The notes: generated from the sequence alone by a model not told the origin. A stretch of 63,388 nt of DNA from Desulfovibrionaceae bacterium (GCA_029011315.1 JAQXLA010000013.1:1-63388), one strand, 5' to 3'; counted from the first letter of the stretch, positions 7,454 through 17,070 are shown. Numbers and translations: made by a program.

Positions 7454-8941
7454 TTATTTTTCCCGTAATGCGTTCTGACGAGCCTTAAAAACAGGTTTTA
7501 AAAGGTAATCCATAATTGTTTTTTTGCCGGTAAGGATATCGACTGTCGTCATCATGCCGGGCATAATATACAGATTTTCTCCACGATACTCAATCGATGT
7601 TTTATTGGTTCGAACCTTGACCAGATAATAGAAGTTGCCCTGCTTGTCCTCAATGGTATCCGCGCTGAGCTGTTCGACAACCCCTTCAAGCCCCCCGTAA
7701 ATTGAAAAATCATAGGCAGAAATTTTCACCATGGCATGCTGTCCATGATGCAGAAAAGCAACGTCAGCCGGCTTAACCCTGGCCTCAATAAGCAGCGTAT
7801 CATCCAGAGGAACGATTTCCATAATGGATTCCCCAGGCTTGACCACGCCCCCTACCGTATTGATGATAATCTGCTTTACAGTGCCGCGAACCGGAGAACG
7901 CAGCTCCGTACGCACTACGCGATCCTGTCCGGCATTGAGATTTTCCTTCAGGGAGGCCAGCTCCACGCTGCGCTTGTTCATTTCCTCGATCAGCGCGGCA
8001 TCAAGTTCCGCGTTGCGCAGGGCGATATGCTGCTCCGCTTCCCTGGCCGCAGCCTTTGCCTTGGGAATCGACGCATCCAGCCCTTCGATTTCACCTCTTG
8101 CCTGCACGGCTCTGGCCTCCAGTTCCAGATACTGCACTCGAGAATAACTCCGCTTTTGCAAAAGAGGCGCGGCGATACTCATCTGCTGTTGAATCAACCT
8201 CAGGCTGGCAGAAAGCTGCTCTCTCTTGGAAAGCTGTTCCTTAACCTCCTGCCGTTTCTGCTCGGCCTGGGATTCCAGAACCTCCAATTCCGAATGCCGC
8301 TGACGTCGCTGAATGGCAAACGTTTCCTCCTGAACGCGCAAAAGCTGACGCCCCTGACGAAGCTGTTCCTCAGAAAGCGATGTCCCGGCTTCGCTGCTCA
8401 GCCATTGTGCCAGATTGTCAGGCCAGACCAGCTTTTCATCTCCTCTGACCAGAGCTCTCAGTCTGGCAATGGCCGTCAGGTTCTCCATCGCCTTGTAGAC
8501 CACATCTCTCAAAGTGCTTGCCGCAAGCTCATTGTCAATGCGCGCCAGAATCTCGTTCTTTTCAACGATCTGGCCTTCATGCACGTCAATACTTTGCAGA
8601 ATGCCTCCTTCAAGATTCTGAATTATCTGCGTTCTGGACGAGGCAATGACCTGCCCTTCAGCGTGCGTCACCTCATCAATCGTCGCAAAGGAAGCCCACA
8701 GCGCAAAGATCAGAAAAAAGAGACAGACGCCGGCAGACAGCATCCGAGCCTCCCGCTTCGGCGTTCTGGCCAGAGCCGCCGCATATTCCGAAGCATACGG
8801 AAGATCCTCGGGCAGAAGCCCCTTTCCCAGCAAACTGACCGGTTCAAAAAGACTCCGCGCCGAATTTTCCCCTGCAGATGGCTCCTGCTTCGGTGCCTTC
8901 TCTTCCTGAAGCTCTTCAGCGGGAAGTTTCAAATCCTTCAT
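7454..8941 (-). CDS. HlyD-family type I secretion adaptor (LapC-like)
   Basis: A 495-residue periplasmic adaptor. The cytoplasmic N-terminus (about 80 residues) is followed by one membrane helix (LSAGVCLFFLIFALWASF), a lipoyl-like half motif (IVEKNEILARID), a long coiled coil (about 190-330, rich in Q/E/K/R) and the C-terminal barrel with SPVRGTVKQIIINTVGGVV. It bridges the inner-membrane ABC exporter and the TolC channel. Its start overlaps the ABC gene stop (ATGA), which indicates translational coupling and a joint role. Confidence 0.92.
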   Translation of the reverse strand: MKDLKLPAEELQEEKAPKQEPSAGENSARSLFEPVSLLGKGLLPEDLPYASEYAAALARTPKREARMLSAGVCLFFLIFALWASFATIDEVTHAEGQVIASSRTQIIQNLEGGILQSIDVHEGQIVEKNEILARIDNELAASTLRDVVYKAMENLTAIARLRALVRGDEKLVWPDNLAQWLSSEAGTSLSEEQLRQGRQLLRVQEETFAIQRRQRHSELEVLESQAEQKRQEVKEQLSKREQLSASLRLIQQQMSIAAPLLQKRSYSRVQYLELEARAVQARGEIEGLDASIPKAKAAAREAEQHIALRNAELDAALIEEMNKRSVELASLKENLNAGQDRVVRTELRSPVRGTVKQIIINTVGGVVKPGESIMEIVPLDDTLLIEARVKPADVAFLHHGQHAMVKISAYDFSIYGGLEGVVEQLSADTIEDKQGNFYYLVKVRTNKTSIEYRGENLYIMPGMMTTVDILTGKKTIMDYLLKPVFKARQNALREK

Positions 8942-11166
8942 TGTTCCATTCCCTCTCTGTGCACAGCCTGCATTCCCATTTTCTGCCTTGACGCCGCACT
9001 CCGTTCGCGGAGCTTCTTCAAAACTTCATCTCTCGGGCCATCCAACGCAATGCGGCCTCCATCCATCACAACAAGTCGATCGACGATACGGAGCATGCTC
9101 AGACGATGCGTAATCAGAATCAGCGTTTTATCCTGCACGGCACGCATCAGCCTTTGCTGCACGCCGAGTTCCGAATCAGTGTCCATATTGCCCGTCGGTT
9201 CATCCAGAATCAGAATATCGGGATCATGCAGCACGGCTCTGGCCAAGCCAACAGCCTGCCGCTGACCTCCGGAAAGATTTCTTCCCTGCTCTCCGACCTG
9301 CGTGCCGAATCCCGCAGGAGAACGGCGAACGATGTCCATGACTCCGGCGATCTCCGCAGCCCTCATGACGAGATGATCATTCACCATCGGATCCCCGAAC
9401 GAAATGTTGTCCAGCACTGATCCGTAAAACAGCATCACATCCTGCGGCATATAGCCGATGTGCGATCGAAGATCAGAAACAGCCAGCTGACCGATATCCA
9501 CACCGCCGAACAGGATCTGCCCCTCCGTCGGCGCATACAGCCCCATAAGCAGTTTGCCCAGGGAGCTCTTCCCTGATCCCATTTTTCCGATGACACCGAT
9601 CTTCTCACCCGGGCGAATTCGCAGCGAAATATCCCTCAGAGAGGGAACCTGCTGGCCAGGATAGGTCAGACTGACCCGGCTCAATGCGTATTCGCATTTC
9701 AGATCGCCGAAGTCCATGCAATTCTGCTCCTGATTTTCCGAAGGAAGATCCATCAGCAGATTCAATGCCTTCAAAGAAACACGCGAATTTTGCAGACGTG
9801 TCATCATAGTCGCCAGCTGCATGATCGGAGCCATCGTCCTCCCGACGAGAATATTGCACCCTATCAGACCGCCAAGGCTCATTTCGCCGGCTCCGATCAG
9901 GTACACTCCCCAGACGATCATGCCCACGCTTGTCATCTGCGTCATGAACGTCGCGAACTGCACTGCCCGCGCATTATATCGCCTTGATTCCGCAGCAGCT
10001 TCCGCAGATACGCCGACCACGGCTTCCCACAGCCTTTGCATCCGGCTTTCCGCCATGGCACCTTTCAACGATTCAAGGCCATTGACCATTTCCACAAGCA
10101 GTGCGTTCTTCTGCATATTGTGCCGGTAGCTTTTTTCAGCGTTCCTGCGCGCTGCAGACTGAATGATGAAACTGACGATCAGCAGGATCACCATGCAAAT
10201 CAGAGGAAGAAACGCAAGGAAACCGCCAATCCAGAACATCAGCGCAAGGAAAATCACAATAAAGGGTACATCTATGCAGGAAATGAAAAGCGTAGAGCTG
10301 AAAAACTCTCTCAGCGTCTCAAATTCCCGGATATTGCTTACCAGGGCTCCGGTTGACTCCGGACGGCTGTCCATACGCATTGTCAATACTTTGGAAATCA
10401 GCCGGCTTGACAGAACGACATCGGCATTTCTTCCCGCCACATCTACAAAATAGGTTCGCATGGCGCGGAGAATCCAGTCGAAGACAAAAGCCAGCATCAC
10501 GCCGACAGCCAGTACCCAAAGCGTTTCATAGGCATTATTTGGAATCACCCGGTCGTATACGTTCATGACAAACAGGGATGTCGCCACAGAAATCAGATTG
10601 ACCACAAAGCTGGCGAACAGAACATGGCGATAGATCGGAGCATAATACTTCAGCACCTCCCAGAACCAGTCATGTCCCTGCTTCATCCGCACCGGATCCG
10701 TCCGGGAGTCATCGCGCTCTTCAAACGTCGCGAAAATCGCATAGCCCGAATACTGCCGTCTCAATTCCTCTATCGGCATGCTGCACGCCGCCTCACCGGA
10801 TTCAGGCAGAATGATCGATGCGTTTTGATCGTCATATCCCTGCAGGACGGCGGAATTTCCGTTTTCAAGCAGGAGAACGCAAGGCAGAGTCAATTTGGAG
10901 ATCCGCTCAATTTCAGGCCGATTCACAACCCTGGATTTCATCCCCGCGCGCTCCGCTGCCCGCAGACAGGAAGCCACGCTGATATTGGCGGATCCGCCGA
11001 GTCCGGAAGCAAGAAAACGGGAAGACACCCTTTTGCCCCGCAGTCGCATCAACGTTCCAAGACTGTGGAGAAGAGGAGGAATAAAATCTACATCTGAAGG
11101 ATTCAGGCGCAAATCCCGGCCGCTTTCCGGCTGGACTGTTCCCTTTTCAAAAACGTGCTCGCTCAT
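8938..11166 (-). CDS. Type I secretion ABC transporter, permease-ATPase (LapB-like)
   Basis: A 742-residue fusion of an N-terminal peptidase C39-like domain (about 1-135, without a catalytic cysteine at the usual place), a six-helix membrane domain (about 165-455) and an ATPase (about 500-730) with Walker A GKMGSGKSSL, signature LSGGQRQAV and Walker B ILILDEPTGNMD. A C39-like domain without the Cys is typical of exporters of large RTX adhesins, where it binds the unfolded substrate instead of cutting it. Overlaps both neighbours by ATGA. Confidence 0.92.
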   Translation of the reverse strand: MSEHVFEKGTVQPESGRDLRLNPSDVDFIPPLLHSLGTLMRLRGKRVSSRFLASGLGGSANISVASCLRAAERAGMKSRVVNRPEIERISKLTLPCVLLLENGNSAVLQGYDDQNASIILPESGEAACSMPIEELRRQYSGYAIFATFEERDDSRTDPVRMKQGHDWFWEVLKYYAPIYRHVLFASFVVNLISVATSLFVMNVYDRVIPNNAYETLWVLAVGVMLAFVFDWILRAMRTYFVDVAGRNADVVLSSRLISKVLTMRMDSRPESTGALVSNIREFETLREFFSSTLFISCIDVPFIVIFLALMFWIGGFLAFLPLICMVILLIVSFIIQSAARRNAEKSYRHNMQKNALLVEMVNGLESLKGAMAESRMQRLWEAVVGVSAEAAAESRRYNARAVQFATFMTQMTSVGMIVWGVYLIGAGEMSLGGLIGCNILVGRTMAPIMQLATMMTRLQNSRVSLKALNLLMDLPSENQEQNCMDFGDLKCEYALSRVSLTYPGQQVPSLRDISLRIRPGEKIGVIGKMGSGKSSLGKLLMGLYAPTEGQILFGGVDIGQLAVSDLRSHIGYMPQDVMLFYGSVLDNISFGDPMVNDHLVMRAAEIAGVMDIVRRSPAGFGTQVGEQGRNLSGGQRQAVGLARAVLHDPDILILDEPTGNMDTDSELGVQQRLMRAVQDKTLILITHRLSMLRIVDRLVVMDGGRIALDGPRDEVLKKLRERSAASRQKMGMQAVHREGMEQ

Positions 11167-13217
11167 TTTTCATTCTCTGTTGACGTAGCTTCAGCAGACC
11201 GGCTTTCAATAACAATCCGCAAACCTGCAACGACTGTTTGATCAAACTTCGGGTTGCCGTTCAGCACCGATAATGCCTGTTCACAGCTCATTTTCCTGCG
11301 ATAGGAACGCGCACTTGTCATGCCGCAAAAAGCATTCAAAACGCCAAGCACCCGGGCAGCGGGAAGAATATCCTCTTCTTTCAATCCACGGGGATACCCG
11401 GATCCATCCGAATTTTCATACATTTCATACAGTGCCCTGGGAATTGGCAGATCGAAATCGATCTCTTTGAGCAAATTGAAGGCATATTCAGGAGCCTGAT
11501 GCAGTGCCGCAATCTCTTCTGATGACAGAGAACCCTCTTTTGTAAGGATGTTCCTCTCAACAAACAGCTTGCCGATTTGCGACAGGCGAGATCCCTCAAT
11601 GATCGTTTCTGCCGTCTTTGCATCCAAATTCAAAATTCCGACCAGATTCTTTCCCAGCTGCGCCATTCGTTCAGAATGTCCGCTCAGATACGGATCCACA
11701 CTTTCTACCGCCTTGATAAACGTCCGTATCAGAGCTTTCTGCTGACGCTCCCTGTTCTGCGCCCGGCGCCGGAATTCCGTGATGTCCTGCATGGTCACAA
11801 CAGCACCGTGAACAGCACCGCGCACATTTTCTTTCATATCTTCAGAGTCGTCAAAAGGAAAAAGCGTTAGGCGATAAAGCCTTGAATCGCCGTCTACGCT
11901 CCGTTCCATTTCACAGCTGAATCCCTTTCGGGAAATGGCAACTTGACGGATATGATCCAAAAGCGTTTCCCGTTCTTCCGGAGTAAAGACGGCCTTCAGA
12001 TCATGCTCGACGATCTCCGTCACCTGACGGCGGAAAATTGCCGCAAAAAAACTGTTGCAGATGAGAATCCGACCGCGGACATCAGCCATGAACAAGCCGA
12101 TTTCAAGCGATTCGTTGATACTGTCAAGAAAGCTTTTCTGCTTGACCAGCATTTTATGCAGTCGCTGCATTTCCTGCAACATGGATTTCTGGTACCGCCC
12201 TGCGATACTCCACCAGAACAGCATCGCCAGCAGCATCAGGCTGGCCCACGCACAGCCTCCCAGAAGAATCACAAGCCGCCGATCATGAGAAAAAACCCGA
12301 TTGATTTCTTCCGAAGCAACCTCATATGCCAAAAACCACGGACCTCCGGGCACAGAAAGCGTACAGGACCAGACCGAAGTGCGTATTTCAATACTGTCGC
12401 GCTCTCCAAACGCCAGACTGCCGTCATGTTCCGACAGCATTTGGCTCATTCCGGAGTTCAGCGGCACAGGCATAGGCAGCTGTACCTTTTCCCATTGACC
12501 GTCAGGCCTTTTCTGAATCAGATAGGCGGATGTCATCTCATCCACCTTCATGCCTGACAGAACCTGGGAAAGGATCGAATGCACAGGCAGAGAAATCATC
12601 AGCACCGCTACGGGATTCCCCGTTTCAGGATCGCCAATGGGAGCCATCATGTCTGCTGCCAGACCTCCGTCCCGAATTCCGTATGCGGGAAGCAGAATCC
12701 TTTCGCCTTCCCTCCAGACGATTGCAGCTGCCTTTCGCTGTCTAGCCGTCAGGGCAGAAGATCCATCATAGGCAGAAAGCAGCGTCCTGCCCTCGGAATC
12801 CAGGATACGCACATCGATCAGGCCGTTTTCATTGGCAAAGCTCAGGAACATATTGCGCACGTACGGTGCCATTTCAGCCAAATCCGCAGCGTTCATCTGA
12901 CCTGAAGTCCCGTCTTCTGTATACGCATGACGGGATTTGGCAAGATCTGCGGCAAACATTGCGTATGTTTCCGTATTCCTCAGCCGTTCCAGCAGCATCA
13001 CCCAGTCCTGCTGCTTACGGCGCACATTCTCGGAAGCATGCGTCAGCCAGGTTTGGGCGTTTTCCCGATAGTTCTGCATCAGAACAAGATGCTGCCGATC
13101 CAGCTCCTTCAGACACACCAGTCCGACAGCGATTCCCAGGATCACTGCCACGATTCCCCCAATAAGGAGAGAAATTTTGCCGAATTTCTGCGCTTTGCTT
13201 TCTGCATTGGCGATCAT
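11163..13217 (-). CDS. Membrane PAS/degenerate HD-GYP receptor (LapD analogue)
   Basis: A 684-residue inner-membrane sensor: membrane helix (ISLLIGGIVAVILGIAVGLV), a periplasmic Cache-like domain of about 260 residues, a second helix (LGGCAWASLMLLAMLFWW), a PAS domain (ESLEIGLFMADVRGRILICN) and a C-terminal HD-GYP domain. The HD-GYP keeps DGSGYPRGL and the helix GHSERMAQLGK, but the HD pair is SQ (RLSQIGKLF) and the HH before DGSGYP is replaced (YEMYENSDGSGYP). It is therefore likely a non-catalytic cyclic-di-GMP receptor that controls the adjacent LapG-like protease from the membrane. ATG 13217 has AAGGAGG upstream and overlaps the protease stop (ATGA). Sensor role inferred from context. Confidence 0.8.
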   Translation of the reverse strand: MIANAESKAQKFGKISLLIGGIVAVILGIAVGLVCLKELDRQHLVLMQNYRENAQTWLTHASENVRRKQQDWVMLLERLRNTETYAMFAADLAKSRHAYTEDGTSGQMNAADLAEMAPYVRNMFLSFANENGLIDVRILDSEGRTLLSAYDGSSALTARQRKAAAIVWREGERILLPAYGIRDGGLAADMMAPIGDPETGNPVAVLMISLPVHSILSQVLSGMKVDEMTSAYLIQKRPDGQWEKVQLPMPVPLNSGMSQMLSEHDGSLAFGERDSIEIRTSVWSCTLSVPGGPWFLAYEVASEEINRVFSHDRRLVILLGGCAWASLMLLAMLFWWSIAGRYQKSMLQEMQRLHKMLVKQKSFLDSINESLEIGLFMADVRGRILICNSFFAAIFRRQVTEIVEHDLKAVFTPEERETLLDHIRQVAISRKGFSCEMERSVDGDSRLYRLTLFPFDDSEDMKENVRGAVHGAVVTMQDITEFRRRAQNRERQQKALIRTFIKAVESVDPYLSGHSERMAQLGKNLVGILNLDAKTAETIIEGSRLSQIGKLFVERNILTKEGSLSSEEIAALHQAPEYAFNLLKEIDFDLPIPRALYEMYENSDGSGYPRGLKEEDILPAARVLGVLNAFCGMTSARSYRRKMSCEQALSVLNGNPKFDQTVVAGLRIVIESRSAEATSTENEK

Positions 13218-13963
13218 AAAGCCTCCTTGTTTCGTCCCGGGGACATCATCGGCTGCAATCCGGATCGGGATGTTTTGCTGCGAAGAGGACGCACATGCAT
13301 CCACAGGTGTTGTTCATTGACAGAATACTGAGGAATGTAATGTCTGATTCGATTCATCTGCAGGACTGAAGAGCTGAGATTATCAAGAATCCATACGGTA
13401 TTGTTCTCTCCGTATACGGCAAGAACGGCATGACCGATATTGCGCAGCGTTTCCCTTACAACAACTACGCGCATTGAGGAAGACGGAACGCCCAGTTCCC
13501 GCAATGTAAAATACTTGGCGATGCAGTAATCTTCACAGTCTCCGGAACGCGCGGCAAATTCGGCCGGGCAGGTCCAGTAATCGACTCGTCCCCATGCTTC
13601 AAGATCTGTGCGATAAGGCCAGCGATTCCATAATCTATTGACCGCTTTCAATTTGTCTAAAAGAGAAACGTTCTCAAATTTTACCTTAAAGGATGCCCAT
13701 GCCTCCCCGCGCAGATTCAGAGCATGCTGAAAGAGCGGATTCCTTGCATTGCGCCGCAACATATTCAGCCACTGTTGCTGACGCTCCGGTTTCATTCGAA
13801 ATTCTACAGTGTCAAAAAGACGGGTTTCTGCCAAACAGACCGGGGAATAAAGAAAAAGGCACGCCAGCAAGAATGCTCCAGCTATTCTGGGAAAATGTGC
13901 ATCGGCTATGCTCCGGACAGAATCAAATCCACTGGACCCCGCACTGCCTGACAGGCTCCCCAC
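13214..13963 (-). CDS. lapG: LapG-type transglutaminase-like cysteine protease
   Basis: A 249-residue periplasmic protease with signal sequence (IAGAFLLACLFLYSPVCLAE) and the bacterial transglutaminase-like fold. The likely triad is visible: Cys143 in GDCEDYCIAK, His178 in RNIGHAVLAVYG and Asp194 in WILDN. In LapG these cut the N-terminal retention module of a large surface adhesin and release it. The GTG start is supported by AAGGAGAAG upstream. It is the first gene of a four-gene overlapping unit (protease, receptor, ABC exporter, adaptor), so its substrate is probably the protein exported by that system. Confidence 0.88.
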   Translation of the reverse strand: MGSLSGSAGSSGFDSVRSIADAHFPRIAGAFLLACLFLYSPVCLAETRLFDTVEFRMKPERQQQWLNMLRRNARNPLFQHALNLRGEAWASFKVKFENVSLLDKLKAVNRLWNRWPYRTDLEAWGRVDYWTCPAEFAARSGDCEDYCIAKYFTLRELGVPSSSMRVVVVRETLRNIGHAVLAVYGENNTVWILDNLSSSVLQMNRIRHYIPQYSVNEQHLWMHVRPLRSKTSRSGLQPMMSPGRNKEAL

Positions 13964-14015
13964 CTATGTCTTCTCCTTTTCCGCGTATAAATTCGCCAGA
14001 AAACCCGAATTACCT

Positions 14016-15677
14016 TCAATCCTGACAGCCTCCAACTACACTTTTTCCTTTTTTCGGAGGTTTGATTGGCTGCAAGTTGCTTATTCTCAATGTCGCCTTG
14101 GCAAGCTGGTTGGAATAGTATCCGATGTGCTCCACCAGGCTCAGGATATCGACAAAAATAAATCCGGCTTCCGCATCGCACTTGGAAAGATCAAGTCGAG
14201 TAATGTGCTGACTGCGAAGCTTCAATTCTGTATTTCTCAGCTGCAGCGCACCCTCATCCACCGCACCGGCTTTCTGCGGATCTTCATTGATGAAGGAATC
14301 CATGGCAAGATCCAGCACGCGATGCGCATCGAAAAACATCTCTTCAAGTTCTTTCATGGCTTCATCGGAAAAATCATGTTCGCGCTTCTTTCTGGCTTCA
14401 TAAGAGGAAAGCATCTTCTTGCACTGATCACCGATACGCTCAATATCCGCTGCCATGCCGACATAAATGGCAAGCTTGCGCGTCGAACGATCAGAAAGCC
14501 GAGCCGCCTGCGTGATATCGGCTGCATACGATCGTATCGCCATATACAGCGCATCAATATGCTCCTCAGAACGCCGAATTTCCGGCTGCAGTTCTACCGC
14601 ATCCCGGAAAAAGAGAGCTTGAACGGAATCAACCATGTTGATGACCAGGAAGCCCATGCGGGAGCATTCCTTCCGCACCGCTTCTACGGCCATAATCGGG
14701 GTTGTGGCAATAAGCCTGCTGTCAAGATACCTGGTAATGCGGACTTCTTTCTGCACGGCATCCGGAACGATCAATCGGATAAAAGCGGCAAAAGGCGTCA
14801 CAAAAAAGAGAAAAAGCAGTGTATTGCAGAGGTTGAAAAGCGTATGCGCATTGGCGATCTGATGGCCAATTTCCGCAGAACTGGCCTCAATTGCCGGAAG
14901 ATACAGCGGCATCAGCGGCAGAAAAATACAGACGCCGATAATATTGAACAGAATATGTGCCGCGCTGGCCTGCTTTGCGGAACGGCTGGTGCCTATGGCA
15001 GCAAGAGCCGCCGTGATGGTGGTGCCGATATTGTCTCCGAGGATAATCGGAACGGCAGCCTCCAGAGGAAGCCCTCCCTGCATTCCCAGAGCGATGGTCA
15101 AGCCGACCGTAGCGGCACTGGACTGAATCAGCACAGTCAGCAAGGCACCGGCCATGACCCCCATCAGGGGATTGCTGCTGAAGGTCTCGAGAATATCCTG
15201 TCTGGTTCTCATAAAGGACATAGCCGATTCCATAAACTGCATACCTATGAACAGTAGGCCAAGTCCAAACAGTCCGTTTCCCACATATTTACAGGTCTTA
15301 TTGCGCCCGAAGAAGCTCATGCAGACGCCAATAACGAGAAAATAGAAGGCGAGATCGTCAATTTTAAAAGCCAGAAGCTGACCGGTCATGGTGGTGCCGA
15401 TATTCGCACCCATCACCACGCCAATCGCCTGCCGAAGCGTCATCAATCCGGCATCGACAAAGCTGATGGTCATGACGGTCGTTGCCGAGCTGCTTTGAAT
15501 CAGGATCGTCACAAGCGCGCCCATCAGCACACCGAGCACGGGCGTCCGCGTAAACGTACCAACGAGTTTCCGCAACCGATCTCCGGCAAGCAGCTGAAGG
15601 GATTCACTGACAAGACGTATCGCAAAAAGAAACAGTGCAACGCCGCCAAGCAACTGAACAACATTGTGCAGGCCCAT
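14016..15677 (-). CDS. Na/Pi cotransporter family protein with PhoU-like tail
   Basis: A 553-residue inner-membrane protein. Two inverted Na/Pi-cotransporter repeats carry the hallmarks LIQSSSATTVM (about 60) and LIQSSAATVGL (about 183), with eight or so membrane helices in the first 310 residues. The C-terminal 200 residues are a helical PhoU-like cytoplasmic domain. It likely moves phosphate with sodium, uptake or export being undecided. It lies 52 bp upstream of lapG on the same strand with no clear terminator between, so transcription may continue into the Lap-like unit. Start supported by GGAGG. Confidence 0.9.
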   Translation of the reverse strand: MGLHNVVQLLGGVALFLFAIRLVSESLQLLAGDRLRKLVGTFTRTPVLGVLMGALVTILIQSSSATTVMTISFVDAGLMTLRQAIGVVMGANIGTTMTGQLLAFKIDDLAFYFLVIGVCMSFFGRNKTCKYVGNGLFGLGLLFIGMQFMESAMSFMRTRQDILETFSSNPLMGVMAGALLTVLIQSSAATVGLTIALGMQGGLPLEAAVPIILGDNIGTTITAALAAIGTSRSAKQASAAHILFNIIGVCIFLPLMPLYLPAIEASSAEIGHQIANAHTLFNLCNTLLFLFFVTPFAAFIRLIVPDAVQKEVRITRYLDSRLIATTPIMAVEAVRKECSRMGFLVINMVDSVQALFFRDAVELQPEIRRSEEHIDALYMAIRSYAADITQAARLSDRSTRKLAIYVGMAADIERIGDQCKKMLSSYEARKKREHDFSDEAMKELEEMFFDAHRVLDLAMDSFINEDPQKAGAVDEGALQLRNTELKLRSQHITRLDLSKCDAEAGFIFVDILSLVEHIGYYSNQLAKATLRISNLQPIKPPKKGKSVVGGCQD

Positions 15678-15845
15678 GTTCCGCCGTCCTCCGGATCCGG
15701 GCGGAAAAACCTGTCGCCCGTTTAAAAAAACTTCTTTTTTTCGCCTGTATATAGCGTTGAAATTTCTTTTTTGTCAATACGGACTATCTGAAAATCCCTG
15801 CTTCTTCACACGCAACCCGCCTTCTTATTCCCCATTCCTCACAGA

Positions 15846-15873
15846 TAAAAAAAGAGAGGCCATGCCTCTCTTT
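15846..15873 (-). terminator. Terminator downstream of the SLOG-like gene
   Basis: Stem AAAGAGAGGC / GCCTCTCTTT with a 3-base loop; on the minus strand followed by TTTTATCTG. Separates this gene from the Na/Pi transporter. Confidence 0.75.
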
Positions 15874-15934
15874 CCTGCGCCGACATCAAATTTCTCCATG
15901 CCGGGATGCAATGCTTTTTTGTCCGCTCTCTCAA

Positions 15935-16489
15935 TTACTTATTAAAAGATCTCGCAAACAGATCAACAATGGCCTTCCGTCCATTTGCCTCCAGAAAACG
16001 TGTCCCGGTAGCCGTAAACTGCCGACTTTCGATCACTGGATCCGTCACTGCCACCCAATTCTCGCCTTCCCAGCGGAACCAGGAGTCCTTATCCTGATCA
16101 AACACCAGAAGAGGCTTGTTGCAGATCTTCGCAAATTCTGCCCCCCAGCCCGTACCGCCTTTGACAGTTCCGTCGGGCTGAATGGTTCCCACGACCACAA
16201 CTTCCTGCCCGCTGCTGACCTGCCAGCAAATGGACTGCAGAACCCTGCGGAAAAGAGGTGCCTTGGTGTATTCACGTCCCATCAGACGGGAAACATACGT
16301 CAGGCTCACATCTTTAAGAGCCAATTCACCCGATGTCAGAACACGGACGCCCCGGGTGCGCTCAATCTGATGGCCTTCGAAGCTGTAATTCACTTCTTCA
16401 ATTCCCCAGGCTTCGGCTTGAGCGCCGAAAAACTGCTCCGTTCCGGCAGCTCCTCCGCTAAACAGGACACACTGTTTCGAATCCAGCAT
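15935..16489 (-). CDS. Putative SLOG/YpsA-like nucleotide-binding protein
   Basis: A 184-residue soluble protein. The N-terminal CVLFSGGAAGTEQFFGAQAE and the later VKGGTGWGAEFAKICNKPLLVFDQ pattern (Gly-rich turn followed by Ala helix and hydrophobic strand) resemble the SLOG superfamily of Rossmann-like proteins that bind nucleotides or nucleotide-derived ligands. No catalytic assignment is possible. Good ribosome site (AAAGGAG) before ATG 16489. It is 41 bp upstream-adjacent to a lipoprotein gene on the same strand; the link is unclear. Confidence 0.55.
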   Translation of the reverse strand: MLDSKQCVLFSGGAAGTEQFFGAQAEAWGIEEVNYSFEGHQIERTRGVRVLTSGELALKDVSLTYVSRLMGREYTKAPLFRRVLQSICWQVSSGQEVVVVGTIQPDGTVKGGTGWGAEFAKICNKPLLVFDQDKDSWFRWEGENWVAVTDPVIESRQFTATGTRFLEANGRKAIVDLFARSFNK

Positions 16490-16529
16490 AAAAACTCCTT
16501 TCCGTTTGGTGTTTGAACCTTCGTCTGAA

Positions 16530-16997
16530 TCAACGAACCACGCGTGCGGATCCGTTCGAATTCGTCAGCACACGGACTCTTTCGCCTTCCGCAAAGGAAA
16601 TATCCGCGCCCTGAACAACAGAAATATGCTCTTTCGTGTTGTCGAGTTCCACAGTGATCTCATATCCGCGCTGTTTGCCCAGGCTTTTTTCAGCCAGATA
16701 TCCGGCTCCGGCACCAAGCACTGCGCCGCCGACACTCGCCACAACGCTGCCTCTTCCATGCCCTATCAGGCTTCCTAGAACTCCGCCGGCAACGCCGCCT
16801 CCGATAGCACCAAGCGTACCGTTCTGATTTTCCTCAATCATAACATCCTGCACAGAAACGACATGTCCGTATTGCACAGTCTGAGCCTGACGGGTTTCAG
16901 AATGTCCGGCATACTGCGTTCCGCTATAATTGGAAGCGCATCCTCCCAGCCCGCAGAGCATTATGCAGACAAGACTGACGGCTATGGTTTTCCGCAT
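16530..16997 (-). CDS. Glycine-zipper (SlyB/Rick_17kDa-like) lipoprotein
   Basis: A 155-residue outer-membrane lipoprotein. The signal peptide ends in the lipobox CGLGGCAS (lipidated Cys near residue 20). A double glycine zipper follows (about 63-105: GAIGGGVAGGVLGSLIGHG and GGAVLGAGAGYLAE), then a small beta domain (YEITVELDN, GERVRVLT). Family members are SlyB-like envelope proteins that stabilise outer-membrane complexes under stress. Start supported by GAGGAAGAG. Confidence 0.87.
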   Translation of the reverse strand: MRKTIAVSLVCIMLCGLGGCASNYSGTQYAGHSETRQAQTVQYGHVVSVQDVMIEENQNGTLGAIGGGVAGGVLGSLIGHGRGSVVASVGGAVLGAGAGYLAEKSLGKQRGYEITVELDNTKEHISVVQGADISFAEGERVRVLTNSNGSARVVR

Positions 16998-17070
16998 TCT
17001 CTTCCTCTGTGTTTTTTATTTTTTCATTCAATTTGAAGACAAAAACCCGCATGACAATAATGCCTGTATT

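Noticed and set aside
7736..9265. Plus-strand frame of 509 codons antisense to the secretion genes
   Set aside because: It mirrors the HlyD and ABC genes, whose domains are clear; the composition is that of an antisense frame.
13908..15257. Plus-strand frame of 449 codons antisense to the Na/Pi transporter
   Set aside because: The minus-strand product has two perfect QSSSA-type motifs and membrane helices; the antisense frame has no domain.
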